Source: Candidatus Caldilinea saccharophila (GTDB lineage: Bacteria; Chloroflexota; Anaerolineae; Caldilineales; Caldilineaceae). Taken from it: DNA of 64,000 nucleotides. The notes beneath the pieces were generated by a model, which did not search any database, had not been told where the DNA came from, and saw only the letters and a list, made by a program, of their open reading frames with translations. The stretch spans positions 1-64,000 of the forward strand of contig JADJVW010000021.1 of assembly GCA_016710365.1 (NCBI GenBank), given 5' to 3'. The position numbers and the translations under genes are program-made. Every line of letters begins with the position of its first letter. Within the stretch, counting starts at the first letter, position 1. Shown piece by piece: positions 18,165-27,751 of the stretch.

Positions 18165-19343
18165 ATGTCCTCCGTAAATGCACAGATCAGCCACAACTCG
18201 TCTGATCCATACCGCACTCTGTTAGCGCAGGCCAAGCGTCAGCGCCGCCTGTTGAGCGTGCATTGGGAGCTGACCCACCGCTGCAACGAACGCTGTGCGC
18301 ATTGCTATCTCGACGTGCAACCGCCGCAGACGCACCCAACAGACGAGCTGACGACTGCGGAGTGTCTAAATGTACTGGAGCAGGTCGCGGCGCTGGGCGC
18401 GCTCTACCTGACTTTGTCGGGCGGGGAGGTGTTGCTGCGCCGCGATTGGGGTGAGCTCGCAAGCGCCGCCCACGCCCACCGCTTTGTGTTGCGCATCTTT
18501 ACCAACGGCCTCGCCATCACGCCAACAGTCGCCGCGCGGCTGGCCGCGATTCACCCGTATGCAGTCGAGATCAGCGTGTACGGTGCGGACGCCGCGACGC
18601 ACGATGCCATCACCCGCCGTGCGGGCGCGTTTGTGCGCACGCGGCGCGCCTTTGTGCTGCTGGCCGCACAGGGCGTGCGCGCTGTGCTCAAGACCCCGTT
18701 GATGGCAGACAACATCGACCAGTTCGAGGCGCTGCGCGAATTAGCCGCCGAACTGGGCGCTATCTTCCGCTATGACCTTGTCCTGACCCCGAAACGCAGC
18801 GGCGACCGGACGCCCCTGCGTCATGCCTTGCACTACGCCGATCTTGTCGAGCACTACCGGCGCACGTTGCCTGCAGCAGCCTCCGCATTGGCAGCGCCGC
18901 ACGCACCTGGTTGTCGCCTCTGCAACGTGGGGCGCAACGCACTGGCGATTACCCCCAACGGCGATGTCTATCCCTGTCTGGAACTTCCGATGGTGGCAGG
19001 CAATGTGCGCCGATCGTCGTTGCAGACGATCTGGGAAGACGCGCCCATCTGGGCAACGCTGGGCAACCTCCACGCCGACAAGCTGACGATCTGCCGCGTC
19101 TGTCCACTTGGCAGCCTTTGTCATCGTTGTCATGGGTTGGCGCACTACGAACATGGCGACCTGCGCGCCCCCTCCACCATTCACTGCACGCTGGCGTTGG
19201 CGCGTCGCCAGGCATTGATCGAGCGCAGCCTGGCGACGCCAAGCGAGCTGCCACTGACAGTGCATTTAGCTGCCCTTAAGACGTCATTGGAAACCGGGTC
19301 AATGGCACGGAACGCATCGCCAGGCACTATCGAGCGCACCTGA
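18165..19343 (+). CDS. Radical SAM/SPASM-type peptide maturase
   Basis: A 392-residue radical SAM enzyme. C40-NER-C44-AH-C47 is the C-x3-C-x2-C motif that binds the catalytic 4Fe-4S cluster; LTLSGGEVLLR is the SAM-binding GGE motif. The C-terminal half has a SPASM/twitch-like cysteine set: CRLCNVGRNALAITPNGDVYPC, then CRVCPLGSLCHRC, expected to hold auxiliary clusters. Such enzymes cross-link or epimerise ribosomal peptides. No RRE domain is visible at its N-terminus, so leader recognition would need a separate protein, which is present at 27032-27316. A 66-codon precursor-like gene follows 41 nt downstream. The ATG at 18165 is chosen over the TTG just before it. Confidence 0.85.
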   Translation: MSSVNAQISHNSSDPYRTLLAQAKRQRRLLSVHWELTHRCNERCAHCYLDVQPPQTHPTDELTTAECLNVLEQVAALGALYLTLSGGEVLLRRDWGELASAAHAHRFVLRIFTNGLAITPTVAARLAAIHPYAVEISVYGADAATHDAITRRAGAFVRTRRAFVLLAAQGVRAVLKTPLMADNIDQFEALRELAAELGAIFRYDLVLTPKRSGDRTPLRHALHYADLVEHYRRTLPAAASALAAPHAPGCRLCNVGRNALAITPNGDVYPCLELPMVAGNVRRSSLQTIWEDAPIWATLGNLHADKLTICRVCPLGSLCHRCHGLAHYEHGDLRAPSTIHCTLALARRQALIERSLATPSELPLTVHLAALKTSLETGSMARNASPGTIERT

Positions 19344-19384
19344 CAGGCCATCAGCACCCGTAGAAAACACAATGGAGAGACGAT

Positions 19385-19585
19385 ATGCAACCTCACCCAC
19401 ACCAGGATGAAACGCCCACGCAAGCTGCGCTCCCCTCACCTGAGCATCCTGAAGAAAGAGTGGTGGCATATGAACCGCCGGCCATCGTCTATCGCGCCCC
19501 GCTTGAGGTGACCGCTGCCTTTTGCGATCCTTATGCGGGCGGGAAAACGCCAGTCGAGAGCTGCATGACGGTGATCAATAGTTGA
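19385..19585 (+). CDS. Putative RiPP precursor peptide
   Basis: A 66-residue peptide with a GGAGAG ribosome-binding site. The N-terminal part is His/Pro/Glu-rich without a signal peptide, fitting a leader. Residues 29-34 read Y-E-P-P-A-I, matching the YxxPx(L/I) motif that PqqD-type RRE domains recognise in lasso-type leaders. The C-terminal ~20 residues after VTAA contain two cysteines (C47 and C60), Asp, Tyr, Gly-Gly and a terminal Ser66: a compact, modifiable core. It sits directly after the radical SAM gene and 12 nt before the secreted-protein gene. The role is inferred from size, composition, motif and position; the modification is unknown. Confidence 0.65.
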   Translation: MQPHPHQDETPTQAALPSPEHPEERVVAYEPPAIVYRAPLEVTAAFCDPYAGGKTPVESCMTVINS

Positions 19586-19597
19586 GGAGGTGCGTCA

Positions 19598-21317
19598 ATG
19601 AACGCATGGGTTTGGCGGGGGCTGGTTGTGATTCTCAGTTTGGGGCTGGTGGGGACGAGCCAACCATTAAAGGCCGCTCCACTAGATGTCTGCCAGGCCA
19701 TGGCCAGCGCGGACTGGGCGACCGCTACCAACTGGTCGTGCGGGCATGCGCCGACCAGCATCGATGCGGCGATGCTTCCAGCAGGCGTCACCCTCGCGGT
19801 CAACACCGACAGCGAGGTGGGCGACCTCACGCTGGCAACGGGAGGCACGCGGATTTCCTTTAACAACGGCGCACTGTTGAACATACATGGCACGCTAGCG
19901 ACAACCGCCACGGCGACGTCCAGCCTCATCACGGGCAATGGCCGTGTCCGCATGGTGGGCGGCGCCCGGCAGCTTTTTGCGCCGAGCTGGAGTGCAGGAA
20001 CGCCAGGTCTGCGGCTCGAAGTGGCGTTGGACAGCGGCGCCGTCGGCATCTCCGCGCAAGGCGTCAAAGGCGGTGAAATTCTCATCAGCAGCGGCGCGTT
20101 CAGCACGACGAACGACGTGCGCCGATAATGGCGCCAGCAATACCGGCAATTTACTCATCGCCGCCGGCGCCGCCTTGATCACCGCAGGCGAGATCGAGCG
20201 CACCGGGGCCGCCGGCGAACAAGCGGCGTCGATCATCGTGAGCGGAACACTCGAAACTAGCGGCGCGCGGCTCAGCGCCAACAACATCACCATTGCCACC
20301 GGCGGCCTCCTGCGCGTCAAACGCGCCGCCGGGCAGACGATCGCCGGTGCAATCAACTACAGTGCAGGCAGCACATTGGAGTATGCCGGCAATGCCGCTC
20401 AAACAACCGGCGGCGAATTGACCACGACAGCCGCCGCGCTCAGGGTGGCCAACGCGGCCGGTGTAACGCTCAACAAAAGCACGACCGTCAACGGCGAGCT
20501 TGCTCTCATCAGCGGCGCGCTCACCACAGGCGCCTACACGCTCACGCTGGGCGATCTAGCAACCTGCACCGGCGGCTACGAAGTGATAGGAAATGTCCAG
20601 CGGCTCGGCCCGACGCTGGCGACGACAGCTTGTTTCGGCCATCCGCACACGTCGCTGACCTTCACTTCGGGCGCGCCGCCATCGAGCGCCGCCATCAAGC
20701 TGAGCAGCGGGACGCCGCCTTTTGCCGGCGCGGTGGCGCGACAATACACGGTGAGCGCTCCTGGCTTCACCGGCGCAGCCACGCTCCGGCTGCACTACCT
20801 CGACAGCGAGTTGAATGGCGCCACCGAGGCCAATCTCCATCTCTGGCGCTTTGACGGCAGCCAGTGGCGGTTGATGGGTCGCAGCGCCATCGACGCCGCT
20901 AACAATTATGTCGAATTAGCGGACGTGACTGCCTTTTCCGACTGGGCCATCGCTGAAAAAGGCGAACCGACCGCGGTGACCGTAGTCGATTTCCATGCCG
21001 AGACGCACGTTGACGGCATACACCTGCTGTGGGAAACCGCAGACGAAACGCTCAACGCCGGTTTCCATGTGCTGCGCAGCGAGTCGCACGCAGTGCACGG
21101 TGCGCGCATCACCACCGAGTTGATCCCTTCACAGACCGCCGGCAGTGTAGGCGGCGCAGTCTATCACTATATCGATGCGACGCCGTCCACCGCAGCGAAG
21201 CGCTTCTACTGGCTGGAAGACGTTGAACTGACCGGCGCCACCGCACGCCATGGCCCGGTTGTCGTGCAGCAGACGTTGGTATGGCTGCCTTTGGTGACGG
21301 CGGCGGCGTCAGAGTAG
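19598..21317 (+). CDS. Secreted beta-rich surface protein (one frame break)
   Basis: The N-terminal signal peptide is WVWRGLVVILSLGLVGT ending at about AAP. A long region rich in Gly, Ala, Thr and Asn follows (GVTLAVNTDSEVGDLTLATGG and similar short beta turns), as in parallel beta-helix proteins. The C-terminal domain (VTVVDFHAETHVDGIHLLWE … FYWLEDVELTGATARHGPV) resembles a domain common at the end of secreted Chloroflexota proteins, and the end is VWLPLVTAAASE. The frame changes near 20118-20128 (AFSTTNDVR continues as DNGASNTGNLLI). Joined length about 572 residues. GAGGAGGT precedes the ATG. It lies between the precursor and the C25 protease and may be the protease's partner or target; no enzymatic domain was recognised. 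Confidence 0.65.
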
Positions 21318-21381
21318 CGGACGAAGGGGTAGCAGCTAGGAAATGTAGCGCTGGAGAGAGCGTAAAGACAGGACGTAGTCA

Positions 21382-24300
21382 ATGCGAGTAGCATGGGTTG
21401 CGACATGGTTGACATGCGTCTTGACCACCCTGGTTGGGATGCAACACGTGGGACTGTCCGCAGCGGCTCAGGACATGCACGACGCCATGCCGCCAGTCGC
21501 TGGCGTGCGCGTCGTCACCGCCGCGGCGACTGGCCTGCTGCTCGAAGTGACGACGCCCCTGCCCATGCTGGAAACGCACCTGCATCATGGAGAACAGGCA
21601 ACTACGATCACACTGCCCGGCGTGCTGACTGACGCACAGCCAGGCGCGCTGCCACTGCCCGTGCTTGGCGTGTTGGCTGCGCTCCCACCTGGACACACCG
21701 CCACGATGCGGATTATCGAGGACGAGCGCACGGTGATGCCCCTGCCCGCGCCGCTGTGGAGCAATGCGCCTCTGGCTCACATCGACGCTGCGACCGCCGC
21801 CATTGACGACGGCGCTGGTCCCCCACTCGACACCCTGCCATGGAACACAGCGCCAATTGTCGGCAAGCCACCACGTGGCGCTGAAGTTGATGCAGCGCCG
21901 GCGCCTGCCCAGATCGAAGGCATCGAGCGTTGGCGCAGCCAGACTGTGGCGCGGCTGCGTTTCCGTCCGGTGGAACTCACCGAGCAGGGTGCAGAGATCA
22001 TTGTGCATCGCCGGCTGCTGGTTGCGTTGGATTTTACGAGCAGCGATCTCTCTCCTGTGGTGGCAGAGACTACGATGAATGCCCGCATCGACGAAGGTGC
22101 GTTCGAGGCAGTCATGGCGGCGTCGCTTGTCAATTATGCGCAGGCGCGCGCCTGGCGCTACAAGGAGACATTCAACGAGGCTGCGACAATAGCTGCCGCG
22201 ACAGTTGCCAACAGCCAGGAAGATCGCCGTTGGCGCGTGGAGGCGCCGGAGAGCGGCATGGTGCGCATCGACTGCGGTGCGCTGGCAGCGGCCGGCGCAC
22301 CGGTGGCAGACGCGGCGCCGGCATACTGGCGCGTGCAGCGTGACGGCAAACACGGTCCAACCATAGCCACCGGCGCCCTTGGCGACAACGGCGACGACCG
22401 CTGCGATGCTGGCGAGCAACTGATCTTCTACGCCGATGTCCGCCCCACGCGCTACGCGGCCGGCGCCAGCTTCTGGCTGAGTATCACCAGCGAGCCAGGC
22501 CCGATGATTCAAACCGAAACGCCGGCGCCGGCCGCCACGCGCCAAGAAAGTTATCTACACAGCGACCGCTACGAAAACAACCGCCTTTATTACAGCTACA
22601 TCCCGCTGCGCGACGGCGCCGAACACTGGTATTGGGATATCCTGACCCCAGCCATCAGCATTACGCGCAGCTATCCCTTTACCGTGACCGAAATGGCCGG
22701 CGTCGGCGACGCGCGTCTCGTTCTCGATCTCGCCGGTTACGATGGCGCTCACACCACGCAGATTACGGTCAACGCGCAAAGCGCCGGCCTCTACGCCTGG
22801 AGTGGCCGGATCGCACACACGATCGAGGTAGATGTTCCCGCCACATGGCTGCATGAAGGCGCCAATACCGTGCGCGTGACTGCGCTCGGCCCTGCGCCTG
22901 ATCTGCAATACATAGACGCCTTCACCGTCAGCTACGCGCGCCGTCTGGTCGCCCAGCACGACCGGCTGCGCTTTGTCGCCCCGCACGACCGTCACGTGGA
23001 GATCGAAGGCTTTAGCACGCCCGATGTCGCGATCTACGCGCTGACCAACCCTGACTCTCCGCGCCGCGTCGCGGTTTCAGTCACTCACCCCTGCCCGTGC
23101 CGCGCTACATTCGACACTCTAGCGGACGACAACACAATCTATCTGGCGCTTACAAACTCCCAATACACCACGTCCACTGTCCTTGCCGCGGCGCCCACCT
23201 CTGACCTTGTGACGCCAGCCGCAGGCGCGGATTTCCTGATCCTCACCCCGGCTGACCTGGCGCCAGCGTTGGCGCCACTGGTCGCCTACCGCAGCGCCGG
23301 CGGCCTGCGCGTGCGCGTGGTGGATATCCAGTCGATTTACGATGAGTTTGGCGACGGACGCACCGACCCTGAGGCTATCCAGCGCTTTCTGAACCACACC
23401 TTGCGCGCATGGCCGTCACCCGCGCCAGCCTATGTGCTGCTCGTCGGTGACGGAACCTACGACCCGCGCGGCTACCTTTCAGCGCCGCGCGCAGAGGCTG
23501 TCCCTGCCTTTCTACGCCTCGTCGATCCGATCATCGGCGAGACGGCAAGCGACAACCGCTATGTGACGGCGACGCCAGCCAGCCAACTGCCGCAAATGAT
23601 GATCGGCCGCCTCCCGGCGCGCACGGCTGCGGAAGCGACCGTCATGGTGACGAAAATTCTGGCGTTTGAAGCTGCCCGGCCCAGCGCGACATGGCGACAG
23701 CGCGCCGTCATCGTGGCGGACAATGCCTATCAAAGCGATGGCAGCGCCGACGCCGCCGGCAATTTCTGGGCGATGGGAGATCGTGCGGCCAACCGGCTGG
23801 AAAGCGCCGGTGTGACCGCCGACCGCTTCTACTACAATCCATGTGCGGCCACGACCGCCAGCGTCTGCAACCTGCCCGACCCGCCCTATCCACGCTACGC
23901 CGATGCACCCGCGCTAATCGCGGCGTTCCAGACGGCGGTGCACGCCGGGCGCGGGCTGGCGATCTACACAGGCCATGCCAGTCCGTTGAGTTGGGCCGGC
24001 GCGCCTGCACTTCTGCACACGAGCGATGTCCGCGTGCTCCACAGCGGCGACATGCCTTTTGTCGCGCTGGAGATGACCTGCTACACCGGCTTCTTTCATG
24101 GCCCGCGCGACGCCCTGGCCGAGACATTGCTGCGCGCCGAGGGCGGCGCGGTGGCCTCGTGGGCATCGAGCGGACAGAGCACGGTGCGGACAGGATGTGC
24201 TGCTGGAACAGTTGCTGGCAACCTTGCTGGCCGATACAGAGATGGCGACGACGCTCGGTCAGGCCATATTGGCGGCTAAGCTTCATCTCTACGGCGCAGG

Positions 24301-24655
24301 CGACGGCATTTACGGCGAGGCGCTGGACACCTTTCATCTCTTTGGCGACCCGGCGCTGCTGATGCGTGAGGCCGCACCGCCGACGACGCCACCCCCCACG
24401 CCGCCATCGGCCGGATCGACGCCGCTCGTAACGCCGACCACAGCAACGCCGAGCCCCACCATGCCTGCCCCAACTGCTACACTGCTCAATGTTTCGCCCT
24501 CGACGCCGACGCCCGTCATCCCTCCGCCGCCCATTGGCACACCCTTGCTCTCGCCAACAAATACCGCCATCCCGGACGAACATGGATGCATCTTTTTACC
24601 AGTCGTGCAGAACACTAATCGCTTTCACCCAGCCACACAACAGGAGTGCCAATAA
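21382..24655 (+). CDS. Secreted gingipain-like cysteine protease, peptidase C25 (one frame break)
   Basis: A signal peptide (WVATWLTCVLTTLVGM) is followed by an N-terminal propeptide-like and beta-sandwich region, then the C25 catalytic domain from about residue 610 (ADFLILTPADLAPALAPLVAYR, AYVLLVGDGTYDPRGY). The dyad is visible: H865 in IYTGHASP and C900 in EMTCYTGFF. The frame changes near 24185-24192, after SWASSGQSTV, and continues as GQDVLLEQLLATLLAD and LFGDPALLMR. A Pro/Thr-rich linker and the ending CIFLPVVQ follow. Joined length is about 1090 residues. C25 enzymes cleave after Arg or Lys in gingipains; specificity here is unknown. Its location in the putative RiPP locus suggests a role in processing or in using the product outside the cell. 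Confidence 0.8.
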
Positions 24656-24657
24656 TC

Positions 24658-25023
24658 ATGCGCGCGTCAGGCCAATCCGCCCCTCGCTCCTCGCCCCTTG
24701 CCATTCCTTCTCTCTGGATACCTGTGCGCGGGGCCAGCATGACGCCGCTGCTGCGCCCAGACGACCAGGTGCTCGTGAATCTTTCCCTCGCCTGGACATG
24801 CGGCGATGTCGTCGTCGTGGGCGCGCTGCGTGGTTTACTCGTCCATCGCATCGTGGCAGTGCACAGCGAGCAGGGCCGGCTCGAAGTCGTGACCAAAGGC
24901 GATGCAGTCGAACGTTGTGACCGTCCCACGCCAGGCGCCTCGATTATCGGTGTGGTGACCCGCGCACGGAGATGGCGCTGGGGCCGGTGGATGGAATGGC
25001 AGGTGCGTCATGCGCTGGGATGA
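24658..25023 (+). CDS. S24/S26-like peptidase (signal-peptidase fold, soluble)
   Basis: A 121-residue protein with the signal-peptidase core: VRGASMTPLLRPDDQVLV carries the nucleophilic Ser, GDVVVVGALRGLLVHRIVAV the strand with His in place of the bacterial Lys (as in SipW/ER-type enzymes), and VVTKGDAVERCD the distal conserved block. No membrane anchor is visible, unlike ordinary signal peptidase I. Such short forms recur beside RiPP genes and may remove leaders in the cytoplasm. The ATG at 24658 has GGAG upstream; an earlier in-frame GTG at 24646 overlaps the protease gene. It overlaps the next gene by 14 nt. Confidence 0.7.
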   Translation: MRASGQSAPRSSPLAIPSLWIPVRGASMTPLLRPDDQVLVNLSLAWTCGDVVVVGALRGLLVHRIVAVHSEQGRLEVVTKGDAVERCDRPTPGASIIGVVTRARRWRWGRWMEWQVRHALG

Positions 25024-26023
25024 GATCGACTGGGAGCGCGTGGATTGGTCGTGGGTGCGCGACGTTGGCCGCCGTGAACGGCTCCTGCCGCTCTGGTATG
25101 CCATGCTGCGCCGGCAAAATCGGCTGCACGTTATTCCAGCCGATCTGCGTCAGGTCATGCAACGCGCTTATTACGCCGCGCTGGCGACCAATACGCTGGC
25201 ACTGGAAGAAGCGGCGCGGCTGTGGGCGCGCTGCGCCGCGCAGGGCATTGATGCCGTCGCATTGAAGGGCGTGGCGCTGCTGGCAACCATTTACCAGGAT
25301 CGCGGCGTGCGACCCCTGGGTGACATCGATCTATGGGTGCGCGCGCAGGATGGAGCCGAGGCCCAGGCTGTGCTGCGTGCGGCCGGGTATCACGGGCTGC
25401 CTCATCAGGATACGCGCGGACCGCAGCGTTTTCTGGCGGAACGCACTTTTATGCGCAACACAGCGCCGGCCATGCAGGTCGATCTACACACGGGGCCGTG
25501 GGCGCGGCCCGCTCTGCACTCCGCGCCCCTGACCACCTGGTTGTGGTCGCACACGCAGATCGTCGCGACAGAGAGCGGGCCGCTGCGCGTGTTCGACGCC
25601 TCCGCACAATTGGTGCATCTGTGCCTCCATGCCACGCAACATGACGAAGGCCGGCTGCGGCCGTTGCGTCTGCACGATCTGGCGGTGATATTGGCCGAAG
25701 CGCCGCTTGAATGGGCCGAAGTAACGGCGATCGGGCAGGCCGCGCGGGTGACGCCGGCGCTCGAACAAGCGCTGGACGCGACTTTGGACGCGTGGGGTGT
25801 GGCCGCGCCGGTCGAGATGAGCTGGCCTATCGCTTCGCGGCGTGCACGATTGCGGTGTGCGCTGTTGGCCAGCGAGCAGCGCGCCGTGCGCTGGCTGGTT
25901 GATGGCTGTGCGCTGCACGACCCGCGCGCGATGGTGGCGCTGTGGTGCGCCGTGCTCTGGCCGGCGCGTGAGTATCGTGCGTGGCGCGCCGTGATCAGAA
26001 AACGAGCAAAAGTAGATGCATAG
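25010..26023 (+). CDS. Nucleotidyltransferase family protein (NTP_transf_5)
   Basis: A 337-residue protein of the NTP_transf_5 family. The diagnostic block is ALKGVALLATIY, then RPLGDIDLWVRAQDG with the D-x-D metal-binding pair of the polymerase-beta nucleotidyltransferase fold, followed by a helical C-terminal part (LVHLCLHATQHDEG, RLHDLAVIL). Members occur in RiPP loci, including lasso peptide clusters, but their chemistry is poorly known. The gene starts inside the preceding peptidase gene, which supports one operon. A GC-rich palindrome lies between it and the kinase gene. Confidence 0.75.
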   Translation: MRWDEIDWERVDWSWVRDVGRRERLLPLWYAMLRRQNRLHVIPADLRQVMQRAYYAALATNTLALEEAARLWARCAAQGIDAVALKGVALLATIYQDRGVRPLGDIDLWVRAQDGAEAQAVLRAAGYHGLPHQDTRGPQRFLAERTFMRNTAPAMQVDLHTGPWARPALHSAPLTTWLWSHTQIVATESGPLRVFDASAQLVHLCLHATQHDEGRLRPLRLHDLAVILAEAPLEWAEVTAIGQAARVTPALEQALDATLDAWGVAAPVEMSWPIASRRARLRCALLASEQRAVRWLVDGCALHDPRAMVALWCAVLWPAREYRAWRAVIRKRAKVDA

Positions 26024-26064
26024 TCCTGAAAGATCTGGCTCAACCGGATTCATGTGGTCGGGTC

Positions 26065-26134
26065 TTACGTGCCGGGGACGGGCTGAGCGTTATCTGCTTG
26101 ACCGAAGCACCGCAAGCCCGTCCCCGGCACGTAA
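26065..26134. repeat. GC-rich palindrome of the GCCGGGGACG family (copy 2)
   Basis: Perfect 20-bp arms (26065-26084 and 26115-26134, TTACGTGCCGGGGACGGGCT and its complement) around a 30-nt loop. It fills most of the gap between the nucleotidyltransferase and kinase genes. A short TTTGACGC-type element follows at 26164-26187. Confidence 0.85.
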
Positions 26135-26220
26135 CCACACGCGATCCGCTTGACCCGCATCATTTTGACGCAGAGTCGCAGAGAAAGGCATCTCCATTGA
26201 AGGAAAATACGAGGAATACA

Positions 26221-27039
26221 ATGCTCCGGCTGCGAATTGGGGAAACGCGCCTCAGCCTGGAGATTGGGCGGCTGCCGGCGACTACACTGGATGACCTGGA
26301 GCGACGCTACGCAGCTTTTGCTGAGCCGGATATGGCTGCACCGCCGGGCGTCCAGCCATTCCACTTGGCCATTCGTATGCGGCCCGGCGCGCCCTTTCTC
26401 CCCTGGCAGGCACATGCGGCGCTGCCGCTGCGCACACGTCGCGTGGGGCGCTTCGTGCTCTGCCAGACGCCAAACGAGGCAGGCTGTTTCGATCTGACAC
26501 AACGCTGCGGCCGCGTGACGCTGCGACCCACCGGCAATGTGGAGAACTGTCTGCGCGTGCTCGTCGGGTGGGACGCGGCGCAGCGCGGCGGTCTGTTGCT
26601 GCACGCCTCTGGCGTTCTCCGCAAGGAAGGCGCTTTTGTCTTCTTTGGACCGTCGGGCGCAGGCAAATCGACGGTGGCGCGGCTGTCGGCGTCCTGGCCG
26701 GTGCTCAGCGACGACCTGGTGCTCATCGAGCGTATGGCAGGCGGCTATCTGGCGTGTGGCGTTCCCTTCCGCGGGAACGAGTGGACGGCGCCGCGGCTCA
26801 ATCGCCGCGCACCGCTGGCAGGGTTGTTGGCGTTGGAACAGGCCCCGCACCATGCTCGGCTGCCACTGCATCCCAGCGCGGGCGCCGCGCGCCTGGTGGC
26901 AGCGACGCCCTTTGTCACGACTTGCCCGCACGGAGCGGCGACGGTGCTCGCTTCGGCGTTGGCGCTGACCGCAGCCACACCGGTGGCGCGACTGCAATTT
27001 CGCAAAGACAAGAACTTCTGGGAGGTGCTCCATGCTTGA
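26221..27039 (+). CDS. HprK-related kinase
   Basis: A 272-residue protein resembling the C-terminal domain of HPr kinase. Walker A is GPSGAGKST (about residues 143-151), preceded by LLLHASGVLRKEGAFVFF and followed by PVLSDDLVLIERM, a typical HprK-type B-motif region. Related kinases in lasso peptide clusters (such as paeninodin) phosphorylate the C-terminal Ser of the precursor; the precursor here also ends in Ser, so that function is a reasonable hypothesis. The frame is open upstream, but the ATG at 26221 with GAGGA before it starts MLRLRIGETRLSLEIG and follows the repeats. It overlaps the PqqD-like gene by 8 nt. Confidence 0.75.
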   Translation: MLRLRIGETRLSLEIGRLPATTLDDLERRYAAFAEPDMAAPPGVQPFHLAIRMRPGAPFLPWQAHAALPLRTRRVGRFVLCQTPNEAGCFDLTQRCGRVTLRPTGNVENCLRVLVGWDAAQRGGLLLHASGVLRKEGAFVFFGPSGAGKSTVARLSASWPVLSDDLVLIERMAGGYLACGVPFRGNEWTAPRLNRRAPLAGLLALEQAPHHARLPLHPSAGAARLVAATPFVTTCPHGAATVLASALALTAATPVARLQFRKDKNFWEVLHA

Positions 27040-27316
27040 GACAAGCAGGATGGTGAGGCAACATGAACAGGCCGCGGCGCGCACGGTCGAAGGCCAGGCA
27101 CTGATCGTGTTGACGCGCAGTGGTGAAGTGCTCGTGCTCAACGCCAGCGGGACCTGGCTGTGGGGTCTGCTGGCGGAAGCGCAGACGGTGGGCGCTCTGG
27201 CCACGCAGTTAGCTGCGCAATTTCACCTGGGATGGAGCCGAGCTATGGCCGACGCCCAGGCATTTGTGTCCAGCTTGCTGGAGGTGGGCGCGGTCGCCTG
27301 GGTGGAAGCGCCCTAG
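27032..27316 (+). CDS. PqqD-family RRE protein (RiPP leader recognition)
   Basis: A 94-residue PqqD-like protein. The order is a short strand region (ALIVLTRSGEVLVLNASGTW), the conserved LWGLLAEAQTVGALATQLAAQF helix-turn-helix, and a C-terminal helix ending in SSLLEVGAVAWV, as in the winged-helix RiPP recognition element. Such proteins bind the precursor leader and present it to a modifying enzyme. It would complement the RRE-less radical SAM enzyme at 18165-19343. It overlaps the kinase gene by 8 nt, so kinase and RRE protein are made together. Confidence 0.8.
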   Translation: MLETSRMVRQHEQAAARTVEGQALIVLTRSGEVLVLNASGTWLWGLLAEAQTVGALATQLAAQFHLGWSRAMADAQAFVSSLLEVGAVAWVEAP

Positions 27317-27410
27317 GCGGATACAGGGTGAAATCACGATGGTTATAGACGCCCATCGCATCGCCGCCAACTTGCTCCATCCCCCCCCGCTCTGCTATAC
27401 TCGCTTTGAT

Positions 27411-27502
<92 letters not shown>

Positions 27503-27560
27503 ACAAGGCAGCCGCCGGCGGCACGGTGGCAATATCGGTCGATTGGCGCTGCCTGGTTAT

Positions 27561-27723
<163 letters not shown>

Positions 27724-27751
27724 TGTATAGATCGGAGGGATAGTCACTAAT

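Noticed and set aside
25010..27316. A lasso peptide cluster
   Set aside because: Kinase, nucleotidyltransferase and RRE protein fit, but there is no asparagine-synthetase-like cyclase and no transglutaminase-like B2 protease; a radical SAM enzyme is present instead.
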